Part shown: positions 24,241-33,419 of the stretch, in pieces
Numbering within the stretch: the stretch's first letter is position 1
How the letters are laid out: each line of letters begins with the position of its first letter
DNA from: Microbacterium nymphoidis
Lineage (GTDB): Bacteria; Actinomycetota; Actinomycetes; Actinomycetales; Microbacteriaceae
NCBI RefSeq assembly: GCF_021044885.1
Contig: NZ_JAJNOD010000001.1
Location: 1,860,001-1,924,000, forward strand
Length of the DNA stretch: 64,000 nucleotides
Reading direction: 5' to 3'
Notes under the pieces: generated by a model
Seen by the model: only the letters and a program-made list of their open reading frames with translations
Database searches by the model: none
What the model was told of the DNA's origin: nothing
Position numbers and translations under genes: made by a program

Positions 24241-27164
24241 GCGTGGTCGCTCGGGATGATGCGACCAGGGGAAGCGGTCGCCGTGGTCGCCGATCTTTGA
24301 TGTTTCGCCTCGCGCGGCGGGACATCCGCCGGAATCTTCCGCGGTTCGTGCTCGCGGTGCTGGTCATCGCGATTACGGTTGGCGCCGGAACGGCCGTGGA
24401 CGTATTGTGGCGTTCGGCAGAGGTGAGCGACGCCGGCTACGCCCAGCGCACCCTGGGCGACAGTGCCGCCGCTCGTGTGCAGTGGTGGGGCGACGAGGTA
24501 CAGCAGCAAACACCGCGCGCGGATGCGGGAATCACCGCTGGCGCAGACGCTCCCGTCACTGCGGTCGAAACGCGACTACAAGACCTTCTTCCTTCAGACA
24601 CTCGCCTGCTCAAGACGCACACTGGAGTCGTCGTGCTGCGGTCGGGCGCTTCCCTCACCGATGGGATGGTGGCTCTGCAAGGACCATTGACTGATCCACT
24701 CCTGAATGGAGTGATCGACATCTGGCAGGGCCGCCTCCCAGACACCCGCGGTGAGGTGTCAGTGAGCCGCACAGTCGCAGAACGGCTTGATCTGTCCGTC
24801 GGCGACCCGTTCGAGGGCAGCGCCGACTCTGCCGATCGTATGACATCGCTGACGCTTGTCGGCATCCACGAGAACAACCCCCTCGGCTTCGACATTGCGC
24901 TCGCCGAGGCGTCGCTTCTGGTGGAAGGGTCGAGTTATCTCGACGGCGCACGACCGGTGTGGTTCGTGGACGGCGCGCCAATGGGCTGGTCGGGCGTGCT
25001 GGCACTGAACGATGCCGGGTTCGTCACCATCAGTCGCGATGTGGTCCTCGACCCTCCCGCCGCGACGGACGTGCCCATGTACCGGGACGGAGCCGCCGTC
25101 GAAGCGGACGCCCGCCTGGGCGTAGCGATTCTCGTCACCGTAGCCGTGCTGGTCGGCGGAACTCTCGTCGCGCTCTTGATCGGGCCGGTGTTCGCGATCG
25201 GCGCTCGACAGTCTCGCCGGGACTACGGGCTGCTCGCCGCGCAGGGCGCGACCGGGCGCGACATCGTCGGGGTCATGCTCCGCAGCACGTTCATCGTTGC
25301 AGTGATCGGTTCGGTCATCGGCGTGCTGCTCGGCGTTACTGTCGCCGGGGTGGTGGTCGCCGTCGCTCAATCGGCAGGAAGCACAGCTTTTCCGAACCTG
25401 ATCGTGCCGGGCATCGATCTGGTTCTGTTACTCGCATTCGGTGTGTTTGTCGCCCTTGTCGCTGCGCGTGGACCTGCGCGACGTGCCGCCCAAGAAGACC
25501 CCGTCGCCTCCCTGCGTGACACTGCCGAGGTGACGGACCGCGAGCCCCGCACCCGAGGCGTACTCATCGTGGTTCTCTCGGCTCTGACCATCGCTCTTCT
25601 CGTGGTGACGGCGGTGACCGGTGTTCGCGTCTGGCTGCTGTTGGTCGGGCCGCTCGCCACGATCGTGCTGATCCTCGCTGTCCGCGGCCTTCTGCCCGTG
25701 CTCAGCAGGATCGCGCGTCACACGCCCACTCCCGAGCGGATCGCGATCCGTGACACGGCCCGTCGCGCTGACCGGACGATTCCCACGATCACCGGGATCG
25801 CTGCCGCGGTCGCCCTCGCTGTCGCTGTCTCGGTCGTCACCGCCACCCAGTACGCCACCGCCGCCGCGGAATGGCATCCCCGCGCCGCCACCGGGACCGT
25901 GATGATCTACGACGGCTTCTACACGGACTCATCGGGAAGTGAGAACCCGTTCGAGACCTCAAGCAGTGAAAGCAGCGCTGGCGCGGAGTCGACCGTCACC
26001 GGGGCCGAACAGCGGGCACGGATCGCCAATGTACTCGCTGAGTTCCTTCCCGGAACCGAGCTCATCGACGTCGACATGCTCAGCCTCAACGGCGACGCCT
26101 TCCCGCGCCTGCTCATCGACCCGGACACCGAGTGTCCCGTATGGGCGGACTTCACTGAGGAATACAACCAGTACAACGCCAGCAGCCCCGATCAGGACGG
26201 CCGAGCCGACGTGAACGGGATGAACTGCTTGATTGACAAGCCGCTCTCCGACATCAACAAACAGCCCACTTGGGACTCGACAGACCACACGAACCTCGTC
26301 GTCGACGACGGCACCCTGGTCACCGGCCTCGGGCTGCCCGGCGCCGAGGAAGCAGCCCAAGCACTCCGCTCCGGCCAGATCGTCCTCACCCGCCCCATCG
26401 ACCTCTGGCCAGACGGCACCGCCCACCTCGGCATCATGGAAGACGACCACGATGGCCTCACCCAATGGCGAGAGCAGTTGGATCAAGCCCGGGACCGCGG
26501 CGAAAACTTCTACGAGAACCCGCCAGAACCTATCACCATCGACACTCTGATCGCGGATGCGATCGTCATGGACTGGCCCTCGCAGCAATGGGCGGCATTC
26601 ATCCCGCCAGAGATGCTCTCCGAGAAGCCCTTCTCCGATCACGGCCCCGTGGTCGAGCGCGTCGGGATGATCGCCACCGCGACCACCGTGCTCGCGGAGA
26701 CCGAAGTCGATGAACTCCGAGGCCGGCTGCTCTTACTCGGTGTCCACCATGTCGCCACCGCTCGCGACTACGTCAATGCCGGACTCTCAACCGCGCTCAC
26801 CACATTGACAGTCAGCGCAGCCCTGATCGCCCTCACTGCGACCATCGGCACAGCTCGCATCGCCCTGACCGACATGCGGCGCGACCTTCGCGTCCTCCGA
26901 GATGTCGGAGCGCCCCGCGGAAGCCGCCGCCGGATCAGCGGCTTCACCACACTCATCGTCGGCGTGCTGGGGAGCGTCACCGGCAGCCTCGCCGGGATCA
27001 TCCTTGGGGTCACAATCGCCGCAAGCATCGCGGCCGACGCTGTCGTCGAGAAGGGGGCATGGGCGCTGACCGTACCCTGGCTGCCGATCCTGCTCATCAC
27101 GATCGCCACCCCACTCGTCGCAACCGTCATCATGGCACTCCGCGATACGAACGGAGACGATTGA
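24237..27164 (+). CDS. FtsX-like ABC transporter permease
   Basis: A 975-residue membrane protein with an N-terminal membrane helix (about 35-55), a periplasmic-type domain to about residue 290, an FtsX core (about 298-420), a middle hydrophobic block (about 440-480, 515-545), a second large extracytoplasmic region (about 550-840) and a final FtsX block (about 850-970). This is the duplicated layout of large actinobacterial MacB/BceB-like permeases. It partners the ATPase at 23494. The exported compound is unknown; antimicrobial peptide or lipid export is a reasonable guess from the PadR context. Confidence 0.9.
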   Translation: MSVVARDDATRGSGRRGRRSLMFRLARRDIRRNLPRFVLAVLVIAITVGAGTAVDVLWRSAEVSDAGYAQRTLGDSAAARVQWWGDEVQQQTPRADAGITAGADAPVTAVETRLQDLLPSDTRLLKTHTGVVVLRSGASLTDGMVALQGPLTDPLLNGVIDIWQGRLPDTRGEVSVSRTVAERLDLSVGDPFEGSADSADRMTSLTLVGIHENNPLGFDIALAEASLLVEGSSYLDGARPVWFVDGAPMGWSGVLALNDAGFVTISRDVVLDPPAATDVPMYRDGAAVEADARLGVAILVTVAVLVGGTLVALLIGPVFAIGARQSRRDYGLLAAQGATGRDIVGVMLRSTFIVAVIGSVIGVLLGVTVAGVVVAVAQSAGSTAFPNLIVPGIDLVLLLAFGVFVALVAARGPARRAAQEDPVASLRDTAEVTDREPRTRGVLIVVLSALTIALLVVTAVTGVRVWLLLVGPLATIVLILAVRGLLPVLSRIARHTPTPERIAIRDTARRADRTIPTITGIAAAVALAVAVSVVTATQYATAAAEWHPRAATGTVMIYDGFYTDSSGSENPFETSSSESSAGAESTVTGAEQRARIANVLAEFLPGTELIDVDMLSLNGDAFPRLLIDPDTECPVWADFTEEYNQYNASSPDQDGRADVNGMNCLIDKPLSDINKQPTWDSTDHTNLVVDDGTLVTGLGLPGAEEAAQALRSGQIVLTRPIDLWPDGTAHLGIMEDDHDGLTQWREQLDQARDRGENFYENPPEPITIDTLIADAIVMDWPSQQWAAFIPPEMLSEKPFSDHGPVVERVGMIATATTVLAETEVDELRGRLLLLGVHHVATARDYVNAGLSTALTTLTVSAALIALTATIGTARIALTDMRRDLRVLRDVGAPRGSRRRISGFTTLIVGVLGSVTGSLAGIILGVTIAASIAADAVVEKGAWALTVPWLPILLITIATPLVATVIMALRDTNGDD

Positions 27165-27647
27165 CCCGTACCCCACACATCAGCCCAGATGCCGTACCCG
27201 CGTCGCGGTTTGAAGCCGTCATACGTCAGCCCTGCCTGCCGCCTGAGCGCCGAAGCCGGTCCGTGACCCAGGACCACATCAGCGCGAAAGTGCTAACGAA
27301 AGTGCTAAGCAACCTGTAGGTCGGGGTATCGCGGTGGAGGTATCCACAGGCGTGCGCCGCAGAATCCGCGGGATCATGCGGCAGAACAACTATTCACGAT
27401 CTCGTGCGAGGGGGAACGGAACAGTTCACCTCCCCCACCGCTGATGCCCGGTAGTGGCGTCAGAGATTGCATGTGGTATTCGCCGCAATCCCACCTACAT
27501 TTTCGGCCCAAGATCGTCGACCTGACCGGGTGTTTCGCACCTCGACGCAAGACCATCCAATACGGGTCGTAGCCCGCGCCCATTCAGAGGAGCAGGTGAT
27601 GAAGGCGTGAGTCGGATGGGAGCTTGGAGAGCAGCAGATAGCGCGGG
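27165..27647. other. Intergenic stretch, 483 bp, with short direct repeat
   Basis: It lies between the PadR-ABC operon and the convergent response-regulator gene. It contains one copy (about 27289-27322) of a roughly 34-bp sequence that recurs near 32662-32695. I see no convincing gene or strong terminator. Confidence 0.5.
27289..27322 (+). repeat. Short direct repeat, left copy
   Basis: AGTGCTAAC, four bases, then GTGCTAAGCA and TAGGT about 5 bases later. The same arrangement with a few changes is at 32662-32695, flanking the two-component/ABC-2 module. Each copy is itself a tandem of GTGCTAA with 13-bp spacing. Confidence 0.5.
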
Positions 27648-28337
27648 CTAAGTCAGGGTCGAGGGGTCTGTGGCAGAGCCGATGGGAAGTCCGAGTTGGT
27701 GGGCGAAGATGACTGCGTGCACACGGTCGCGGAGGCCGAGCTTGGCAAAGATGCGGTTGACGTGCGTCTTGATGGTCGCGGGCGACAGATGCAGCGTTGC
27801 GCTGATCTCGCTGTTGGAGAGCCCCGCCGCGATCGCCTCGAACACATCGCGCTCTCGGGGAGACAGCACCGAGAGGGGTTGATCGGTGGCGACGGGCCGA
27901 TCCCGGCCGGTGTAGGCGTCGATGAGCTGCCGGGTGATGCGCGGCGTCACGATCGCGGCGCCTCCTGCCACCACGCGCACGGCGCCTACGAGCTCTTGAT
28001 GGGTCGCGGTCTTGACGAGGAAGGCGCTGGCTCCGGCGCGGAGCGCGCCGAAGGCGTACTCGTCCAGGTCGAACGTGGTCAGCACAATCACGCGGCTGCG
28101 CAACCCGCGGTCGATGATGCCGCGGGTGGCCTGGATGCCGTCCATGCCCGGCATCCGCACGTCCATCAGGATGATGTCGGGTTCGAGGTCGGCCGCCATC
28201 CGGATAGCCTCGTGACCGTCGGCGGCCTCACCGATTACGCGGATGCCGGGAGCGGAATCGAGCACGAGCGCGTTGCCCTCGCGGGCGAGCGGCTGGTCGT
28301 CTACGACGAGCACGGTAATGCCGGGCGACTCAGGCAT
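27648..28337 (-). CDS. NarL/LuxR-type response regulator
   Basis: A 229-residue response regulator. The receiver domain (about 5-120) has the phospho-acceptor Asp in IILMDVRMPGMDG and the conserved Thr and Lys (VLTTFD, FLVKTA). A C-terminal LuxR HTH follows (about 158-215, LSPRERDVFEAIAAGLSNSEIS). The ATG at 28337, with GGAGGGG upstream, overlaps the kinase stop by 8 bp. It should be phosphorylated by the kinase at 28330 and probably controls the SdpI/ABC genes of this operon. Confidence 0.93.
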   Translation of the reverse strand: MPESPGITVLVVDDQPLAREGNALVLDSAPGIRVIGEAADGHEAIRMAADLEPDIILMDVRMPGMDGIQATRGIIDRGLRSRVIVLTTFDLDEYAFGALRAGASAFLVKTATHQELVGAVRVVAGGAAIVTPRITRQLIDAYTGRDRPVATDQPLSVLSPRERDVFEAIAAGLSNSEISATLHLSPATIKTHVNRIFAKLGLRDRVHAVIFAHQLGLPIGSATDPSTLT

Positions 28338-29517
28338 CTGCCCCTCCGATGCGGAGAGTCGCATGAGTGCGCCAGCCACGACCGGGCAGCGGGCCCGCTG
28401 CACTGTCCCCGCCGTGGCGACGAGCCCGCTCGGTGATGCCGGTCAGTCCGTGCCCGGTCGCGCGCTCGCCGCGGGACGGCGCTCCGTCGTCGGTCACCTC
28501 GACGGCGACCTCATCCTCCGTCGTGGTGACCGTCACGGTGGCTCCACTCGCGCCGGTCGCGTGGCGGAGCGTGTTCGTGAGGGCTTCCTGCACGATGCGG
28601 TAGACGGCGATCCGCAACGCGGGGTCGTCCGGCAGTTGGCGACCGTGCCAAGTCAGCTCGACGGGGAGGCCGGCGTCTCGATACGTCGCGGCGAGTGCTT
28701 CCAAGGTAGGCAGGTTCAGCCCGGACTCGTGCAGGCTGTCGTGCAGCTCGGCATCCGCGCCTCGGAGGATGTGCAGGACGCGGTGGATGTCAGTGAGCGC
28801 GTCCCTGCCGACGATGGCGATCTTGCCGACTGCGGCGCGGGCTCGTTCCGGGTGGGCGCTCCACCCTGCGTCGGCACCGTTGGCGAGGGCGACCATGACG
28901 GAGATGGAGTGCGCCACCACATCGTGCATCTCGGCGGCGATCCGCGCACGTTCCGCGCTCGCGGCGTTCTCGATGCGCTCGTTCACGAGTTTGTGGAGTG
29001 CGATACGGCGCTCACGCTGCCCTCGCACCACGAGCCCGATGATCAGGGCGATGAGCGCGAACGGGTCCAGGAGCGCGACAAGTGGCGGAGTCGTGCCGCT
29101 CAGCGAGTACGGGATCGTCGCGAGCACCGTTGAAGCGAGGCCGACGCCATACCCGATGAACGCACGGGTCGGGGGCTGGAGCGAAGCGACGGCGTAGAGA
29201 GCGAACGCGAACGGGATCATCGGGTAGCCAAATCCCGGCTGGGCCAGCGGACTGGCGGCGCAGGAGATCGCGACGACGACGAGCATCGTCAGCGGCCATC
29301 GGCGGCGCAACAGCAGCGCGGCGGCCGTGATCGCGAGCAGCGGGTAGCCCCACCAGCCCAGGTCGCCCGAGCGGTAGATCATCGCAACCAAGGACGGAAC
29401 GCAGGCGACGAGCACCACGATCACATCGACTACGACCGGATGCCGCCGCAGCCAGGCCAGCGGCGCCCACGGCGGTCGCTGTAAGTCGGCGAGGCGCATG
29501 CTCTGACTCTCGGTCAT
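28330..29517 (-). CDS. Sensor histidine kinase (HisKA_3 type)
   Basis: A 395-residue membrane kinase. Four to six hydrophobic segments fill residues about 25-165, with no large extracellular loop, suggesting intramembrane sensing. The dimerisation/phosphoacceptor helix is ERARIAAEMHDVVAHSISVM (phospho-His in MHDVVAH), and the ATPase domain has IVQEALTNTLRHA, VEVTDDG and GHGLTGITERA. Such kinases next to ABC-2 exporters often respond to peptide antibiotics. It is upstream of its response regulator and downstream of an SdpI gene on the same strand. Confidence 0.93.
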   Translation of the reverse strand: MTESQSMRLADLQRPPWAPLAWLRRHPVVVDVIVVLVACVPSLVAMIYRSGDLGWWGYPLLAITAAALLLRRRWPLTMLVVVAISCAASPLAQPGFGYPMIPFAFALYAVASLQPPTRAFIGYGVGLASTVLATIPYSLSGTTPPLVALLDPFALIALIIGLVVRGQRERRIALHKLVNERIENAASAERARIAAEMHDVVAHSISVMVALANGADAGWSAHPERARAAVGKIAIVGRDALTDIHRVLHILRGADAELHDSLHESGLNLPTLEALAATYRDAGLPVELTWHGRQLPDDPALRIAVYRIVQEALTNTLRHATGASGATVTVTTTEDEVAVEVTDDGAPSRGERATGHGLTGITERARRHGGDSAAGPLPGRGWRTHATLRIGGADA

Positions 29518-29561
29518 GCCCGCCCCCTCTCCAGCCCGCGAGGTGCCGATCGCGTCGTCAT

Positions 29562-29930
29562 CTATTCAGTCTGCGTGAGATGCCGACGTAGCGCTCCGTG
29601 CGCGAGGATCCCGCCGATGATGAGCCCGGCCAGGAGCGCGATGATCCCGACCGTGATCGCAGGTCCGACGAGCTCAGTGGCGTCTGCGAGGACCAGGATG
29701 ATCGCGATCGCGCCGGACAGCGCCAGCAGGAGGCCGCCGCCGATTAGGAAGGGAGCGTAGCCGCGGTGCGCGGCATCCCAGGCGGCCTTGCTGGTTAGTG
29801 CGGCGCGGGTGCGGTAGCCGAGCACCAGATTGCGCGGGAACCGCGCGGTCAGACATGCGATGCCCCACCACAGAATGAGCAGGCCGGCGAGGATCGCGAT
29901 GGCGGGTCCGATGAGGTCGACGGGGTTCAT
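29562..29930 (-). CDS. SdpI-family membrane protein
   Basis: A 122-residue protein with three hydrophobic segments (residues about 8-28, 60-82 and 90-112). Between the first and second is the SdpI motif region LGYRTRAALTSKAAWDAAHRGYAP. In Bacillus SdpI gives immunity to the SdpC toxin; actinobacterial homologues are mostly uncharacterised. Placement between ABC-2 permease genes and a two-component system suggests a role in peptide toxin resistance or sensing, which is inference. Confidence 0.85.
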   Translation of the reverse strand: MNPVDLIGPAIAILAGLLILWWGIACLTARFPRNLVLGYRTRAALTSKAAWDAAHRGYAPFLIGGGLLLALSGAIAIILVLADATELVGPAITVGIIALLAGLIIGGILAHGALRRHLTQTE

Positions 29931-29963
29931 GGGATTCAGTCCTTTTCTTGGTCGTTCCGAGGG

Positions 29964-30764
29964 TCAGGCGTCGCGGGTCTTCAGCAGCACGCCGGACAGG
30001 AGGAGCGCGGCGGCGGCCCAGATGGCGAGCACGCCGAAGCCGGCCCACGGGGCGAGCTGTGCGACGGTCTCGAAATCGGAGATCAGGCGGCGCCCGGCGA
30101 TGGTCGGGAGGAAGTCGGCGGCATCGCTGATCCCAGGGATCGAGGACAGCACCGGCGGCAGCACGATCAGCAGCGCCAGCACAGCGATGAGCCCGGCGAC
30201 GACGTGTCGGACCAGCGCGGTCACGCCGACGGCGAGGATCGTGATCACCGCGAGATACAGTCCAGACTTGAGGCTCAGGACGGCGGTCTCGTCGAAGGCG
30301 ATCTCGTAGTGCACCTGGGTGCCGGTGAGCACTGCGGCGGAGATGCCGAGTGCGATCGCCGAGCCGACGACGCCGACGAGGAACCCGGCGATGCCGAGCA
30401 CGAACGCCTTGGCAGCCAACCAGGGGATGCGGGTCGGCAGCGCCAGGAGCGAGAGCCGGACCTGGCCGGAGGTGTACTCGTTGGTGACGGCGAGCACGGC
30501 GACGATCGCGACGATGACCTGCGCCCAGAGCACGCTGTCGACGAACATCATCGGCGTTGCCGCGATCTCCTGCCCCGCGAAACGGTCATCGGTGAGTCGT
30601 GCCACCATGCCGAGCGAGAGCATGCCGCCGGAGCCGACAATCATGATCACGGCGGCCAGGAGCAGGATGCGATTGGACAGCAGCGACCAGAGCTTCAGGA
30701 CTTCCGCGCTGATCGCGCCAACCCAGGCGGAGCGCCCTGTGGTGTGCGTGGTTCCACGATTCAT
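29964..30764 (-). CDS. ABC-2 type permease
   Basis: A 266-residue membrane protein with about six hydrophobic segments, beginning AEVLKLWSLLSNRILLLAAV, and with the ABC-2 hallmark EYTSGQVRLSLLALPTR after the second segment. It pairs with the second permease (30785) and the ATPase (31546). The ATG at 30764 is preceded by AAGGAA; longer in-frame sequence upstream belongs to the other permease's shadow frame. Confidence 0.9.
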   Translation of the reverse strand: MNRGTTHTTGRSAWVGAISAEVLKLWSLLSNRILLLAAVIMIVGSGGMLSLGMVARLTDDRFAGQEIAATPMMFVDSVLWAQVIVAIVAVLAVTNEYTSGQVRLSLLALPTRIPWLAAKAFVLGIAGFLVGVVGSAIALGISAAVLTGTQVHYEIAFDETAVLSLKSGLYLAVITILAVGVTALVRHVVAGLIAVLALLIVLPPVLSSIPGISDAADFLPTIAGRRLISDFETVAQLAPWAGFGVLAIWAAAALLLSGVLLKTRDA

Positions 30765-30784
30765 GGTGAGTTCCTTCCTCCGGC

Positions 30785-31549
30785 TCAGACGTCGCGGCGA
30801 CGGAGCACGAGTGCAGCGGCGACCAGTCCGGCGGCCGCCCAGGCGAGCAGCACTAGGCCGCCGCCCCAGGGGGTGAGATTCGAGACCGGGTTCTCGGCGG
30901 CGATCAGCAGGCCGCCGGCGGGAGAGGGCAAATACGGGACGATGTGCTGCAGCGGCTCCCACGGGATGAGGGTGATCGCCAGTGGCAAAACCCAGATGAA
31001 TCCGATCACCGTCAAAATGCCCGCGATCAGATTGCGCACGATCACGCCGATCCCGACGGCAAGGATCGCGATCCCTGCCAGATAGACGCCGGTGCCGAAC
31101 ACGAGCCGGGTCGTGAGCTGAAGGTCCGCCTCGACATCGACGCCACCGGCAGCGCCGGCGATGAGTGCTGCCGCGGCTCCGAGGGAACCGGCGAGGAACG
31201 CGGTCACGCCCATCACGATCGCCTTGCCGACCAGCACCGGCCACCGGGTCGGCGCGGCGAGAAACGTCACCTGGCTCGTGCCGGACGACCACTCGGTGCA
31301 GGCGAATACGGCCGCGAGCACCGCGACGAGCATCTGAGCCCACGACGCCCCGGTGAGCAGTTCCGTCATCGTCGGAACCGCCGACTCGGTGCTGCGCGCC
31401 CAGACGAGCACCACCGCGAGCGCCGCGATCAGCAGGAACGCGACGAGCACCGTGAGCGGATTCGAGACAAGCGTGCCGAACTTCACCCACTCCGCCCGCA
31501 TCACACGACCCGGCGTCATCCGAACGCGCTCCGTCGCTGTCATCGTCAC
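30785..31549 (-). CDS. ABC-2 type permease
   Basis: A 254-residue membrane protein of the same layout as its neighbour: VMRAEWVKFGTLVSNPLTVLV at the start and CTEWSSGTSQVTFLAAPTRWP after the second segment. The GTG start overlaps the ATPase stop (GTGA), so it is coupled to it. Together with 29964 it probably forms a heterodimeric export channel. Confidence 0.9.
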   Translation of the reverse strand: MTMTATERVRMTPGRVMRAEWVKFGTLVSNPLTVLVAFLLIAALAVVLVWARSTESAVPTMTELLTGASWAQMLVAVLAAVFACTEWSSGTSQVTFLAAPTRWPVLVGKAIVMGVTAFLAGSLGAAAALIAGAAGGVDVEADLQLTTRLVFGTGVYLAGIAILAVGIGVIVRNLIAGILTVIGFIWVLPLAITLIPWEPLQHIVPYLPSPAGGLLIAAENPVSNLTPWGGGLVLLAWAAAGLVAAALVLRRRDV

Positions 31550-32466
31550 GAGGCGCTCCCGCGGTCGGAACCGGCCCGATACTCGACGGCATCGCTCGTC
31601 AGTTCGGTGTACGCCTCCTCCAGCGTGCGCTGAACTGGCGCGAGTTCGAGCAGCACGATCCCGGCAGCCGCGGCCTGCTGCGCGATCGTCTCGACCGGCA
31701 CCCCCGTGATCTCCGCCGACGTCGCGTCACGGGAAGTCGAGGTCACGCCTGGCCCGGCGAGCAGCCGCAGCAACTCGCCGAGCCGTCCGGTGCGCACACG
31801 CACGCGCTCATCCTTCGCGGTCAACTCCGAGATCGGTGCATCGGCGATCAACTCACCGCGCCCGATCACCACGACGTGTTCGGCCACGAGCGCCAGCTCG
31901 CTGAGCAGATGCGAGGACAGGAACACGGTGCGCCCCTCCGCCGCCAGACGCGTGAGCAGGTTGCGCATCCAGGTCACGCCCTCGGGATCGAGGCCGTTCA
32001 CCGGCTCGTCGAGGATCAGCGTGTGCGGATCGCCCAGCAGCGCGACCGCGATCCCGAGCCGCTGGCTCATGCCGAGCGAGAACTTCCCGGCCTTGCGTTT
32101 CGCGACGCTCTCAAGCCCCGCCAGTCCGATCACCTCGTCGACGCGCTGTCGGGATATCCCGTGCGTCGTTGCGACGGTATGCAGATGATCGACCGCTCGC
32201 CGGGAGCGGTGCGCGGACTTCGCATCCAACAGGGTGCCAACCTCGCGCAGCGGCGCGCGCAGGCTCGCATACCGCTGCCCACCGATCAGCGCATCACCCG
32301 AGGTCGGCCGAGCCAGACCAACGATCGAACGCATCGTCGTCGACTTGCCCGCACCGTTCGGCCCGAGGAACCCGGTCACCCGGCCCGGCAGCACCTCGAA
32401 CGAGAGATCTCGAACCGCCCAGTTCTTCCCATACCGCTTGCTCAACGACCGCACCTGAATGCTCAC
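31546..32466 (-). CDS. ABC transporter ATPase (drug/bacteriocin export type)
   Basis: A 306-residue ATPase with Walker A FLGPNGAGKSTTMRS, signature FSLGMSQRLGIAVALLG (SLGMSQR instead of SGGQ, usual for BcrA-like exporters), Walker B TLILDEPVNGLDPEG and switch His in SSHLLSEL, plus a C-terminal extension. The GTG at 32466 with GGAGG upstream is preferred over a TTG at 32508. It is the first gene of the operon ATPase-permease-permease-SdpI-kinase-regulator. Confidence 0.92.
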   Translation of the reverse strand: MSIQVRSLSKRYGKNWAVRDLSFEVLPGRVTGFLGPNGAGKSTTMRSIVGLARPTSGDALIGGQRYASLRAPLREVGTLLDAKSAHRSRRAVDHLHTVATTHGISRQRVDEVIGLAGLESVAKRKAGKFSLGMSQRLGIAVALLGDPHTLILDEPVNGLDPEGVTWMRNLLTRLAAEGRTVFLSSHLLSELALVAEHVVVIGRGELIADAPISELTAKDERVRVRTGRLGELLRLLAGPGVTSTSRDATSAEITGVPVETIAQQAAAAGIVLLELAPVQRTLEEAYTELTSDAVEYRAGSDRGSAS

Positions 32467-32825
32467 GACAACCTCCGACTTCACACAGTGAATCTCGATC
32501 CACTTCAACGCTATGAAGACGCCTCGTCAGTGCGATGCCAACCACGGGTGGAACTTTTCTGGCCGCTGTCGAAAGCTCTAGGGAATCCAAGACCAGCGAG
32601 CCATCTGGCCCTTGCTGATCCGCCCAGCCCCGCTCCCAGCCCAACGCGTGGTAGGGACGGAAGTGCTAACTCAGGTGCTAAGCATCGTATAGGTGCATGG
32701 ATCTCGATGTAATTGTCTCCGGCACAGATGCTCCAGATCGCTGATATTCCGGGCCAGAACTCCGATCCGTGATCCTGCGCGCGAGGGGTCGAGGGCAGTT
32801 CAACTGCCCTCGGTGTCTGGGCTCA
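32467..32825. other. Intergenic stretch, 359 bp, with right direct-repeat copy
   Basis: It is upstream of the ABC-2 operon and contains its promoter and, at 32662-32695, the second copy of the short direct repeat found at 27289. No gene is visible. Confidence 0.5.
32662..32695 (+). repeat. Short direct repeat, right copy
   Basis: It matches 27289-27322 in the same orientation at roughly three quarters of positions, including AGTGCTAAC and GTGCTAAGCA. The pair brackets the operon 27648-32466. Confidence 0.5.
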
Positions 32826-33419
32826 CTAGGCTGCGAATTCCGCGACGCTCATGTTCGTGTTGACGAGGAAGTCCGCCATTCGTTCGGCGCGGATGCGTTG
32901 AATCACCGCGATAGGTGGCGCGCCGAGCGATGCGTTGAACAGTCGCGTGAGTTGCGACGTCGACAAGTTGGCGTGCCGAGCGAGTGCGTTGAGGGTCCAT
33001 TGGGTGATCACGGTGCCGTCCGCGTTTCGCAGTGTTGCGAGGTCGGCCATCGTGCTGTTGTCGGTCGGGTCATCTGGAAGAGGGAGGATCGCTACGCCCT
33101 CTCTGTTCAGACCCCAGTCGTACTGAAGATTCATCCAGTCATCGCTGGTACCCGGATAGGGCGTAGCCGGGACGAAGTTGACGGTGAGCCCCTGGGCGTC
33201 GAACTGCGAGGCCATGCTGAGGGCGACAACGACTTGGGACCGGGAGTCCGGGTTAGCGGGGTCTACGATGACGGACAGAGAGAGCCCCTCCCCCGGGCCC
33301 GCAGCGTCGTCCGTGCCGGGCGGGGTCGGAGCGGCCGAGCATTCGAGCAGGGTGAGAGGCAAGACGAGAAGCAGAATGCTCGCCCCTGTCGGACGTTCGC
33401 GGTGAGTGGCGAGTGTCAC
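32826..33419 (-). CDS. Chimeric ORF: lipoprotein-like start, truncated AraC-type HTH end
   Basis: A 197-residue frame whose GTG overlaps the stop of the sugar permease gene (GTGA). Residues 11-27 are a hydrophobic lipoprotein-like signal (ILLLVLPLTLLEC, a poor lipobox). Residues about 45-125 are unrecognised. Residues about 141-197 are an AraC-type helix-turn-helix (LARHANLSTSQLTRLFNASLGAPP then AERMADFLVNTNMSVAEFAA) that stops before the second HTH. A DNA-binding domain behind an export signal makes no sense for one protein, so this is probably a fusion of a truncated operon gene with a fragment of another gene. Confidence 0.5.
   Translation of the reverse strand: MTLATHRERPTGASILLLVLPLTLLECSAAPTPPGTDDAAGPGEGLSLSVIVDPANPDSRSQVVVALSMASQFDAQGLTVNFVPATPYPGTSDDWMNLQYDWGLNREGVAILPLPDDPTDNSTMADLATLRNADGTVITQWTLNALARHANLSTSQLTRLFNASLGAPPIAVIQRIRAERMADFLVNTNMSVAEFAA

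Noticed and set aside
22910..27164. Possible bacteriocin cluster
   Set aside because: Only regulator and exporter genes are present; no precursor peptide or modification enzyme was found.
27374..27583. 69-codon minus-strand frame in the gap before the response regulator
   Set aside because: Unusual composition, no ribosome-binding site and no family; could not be supported.
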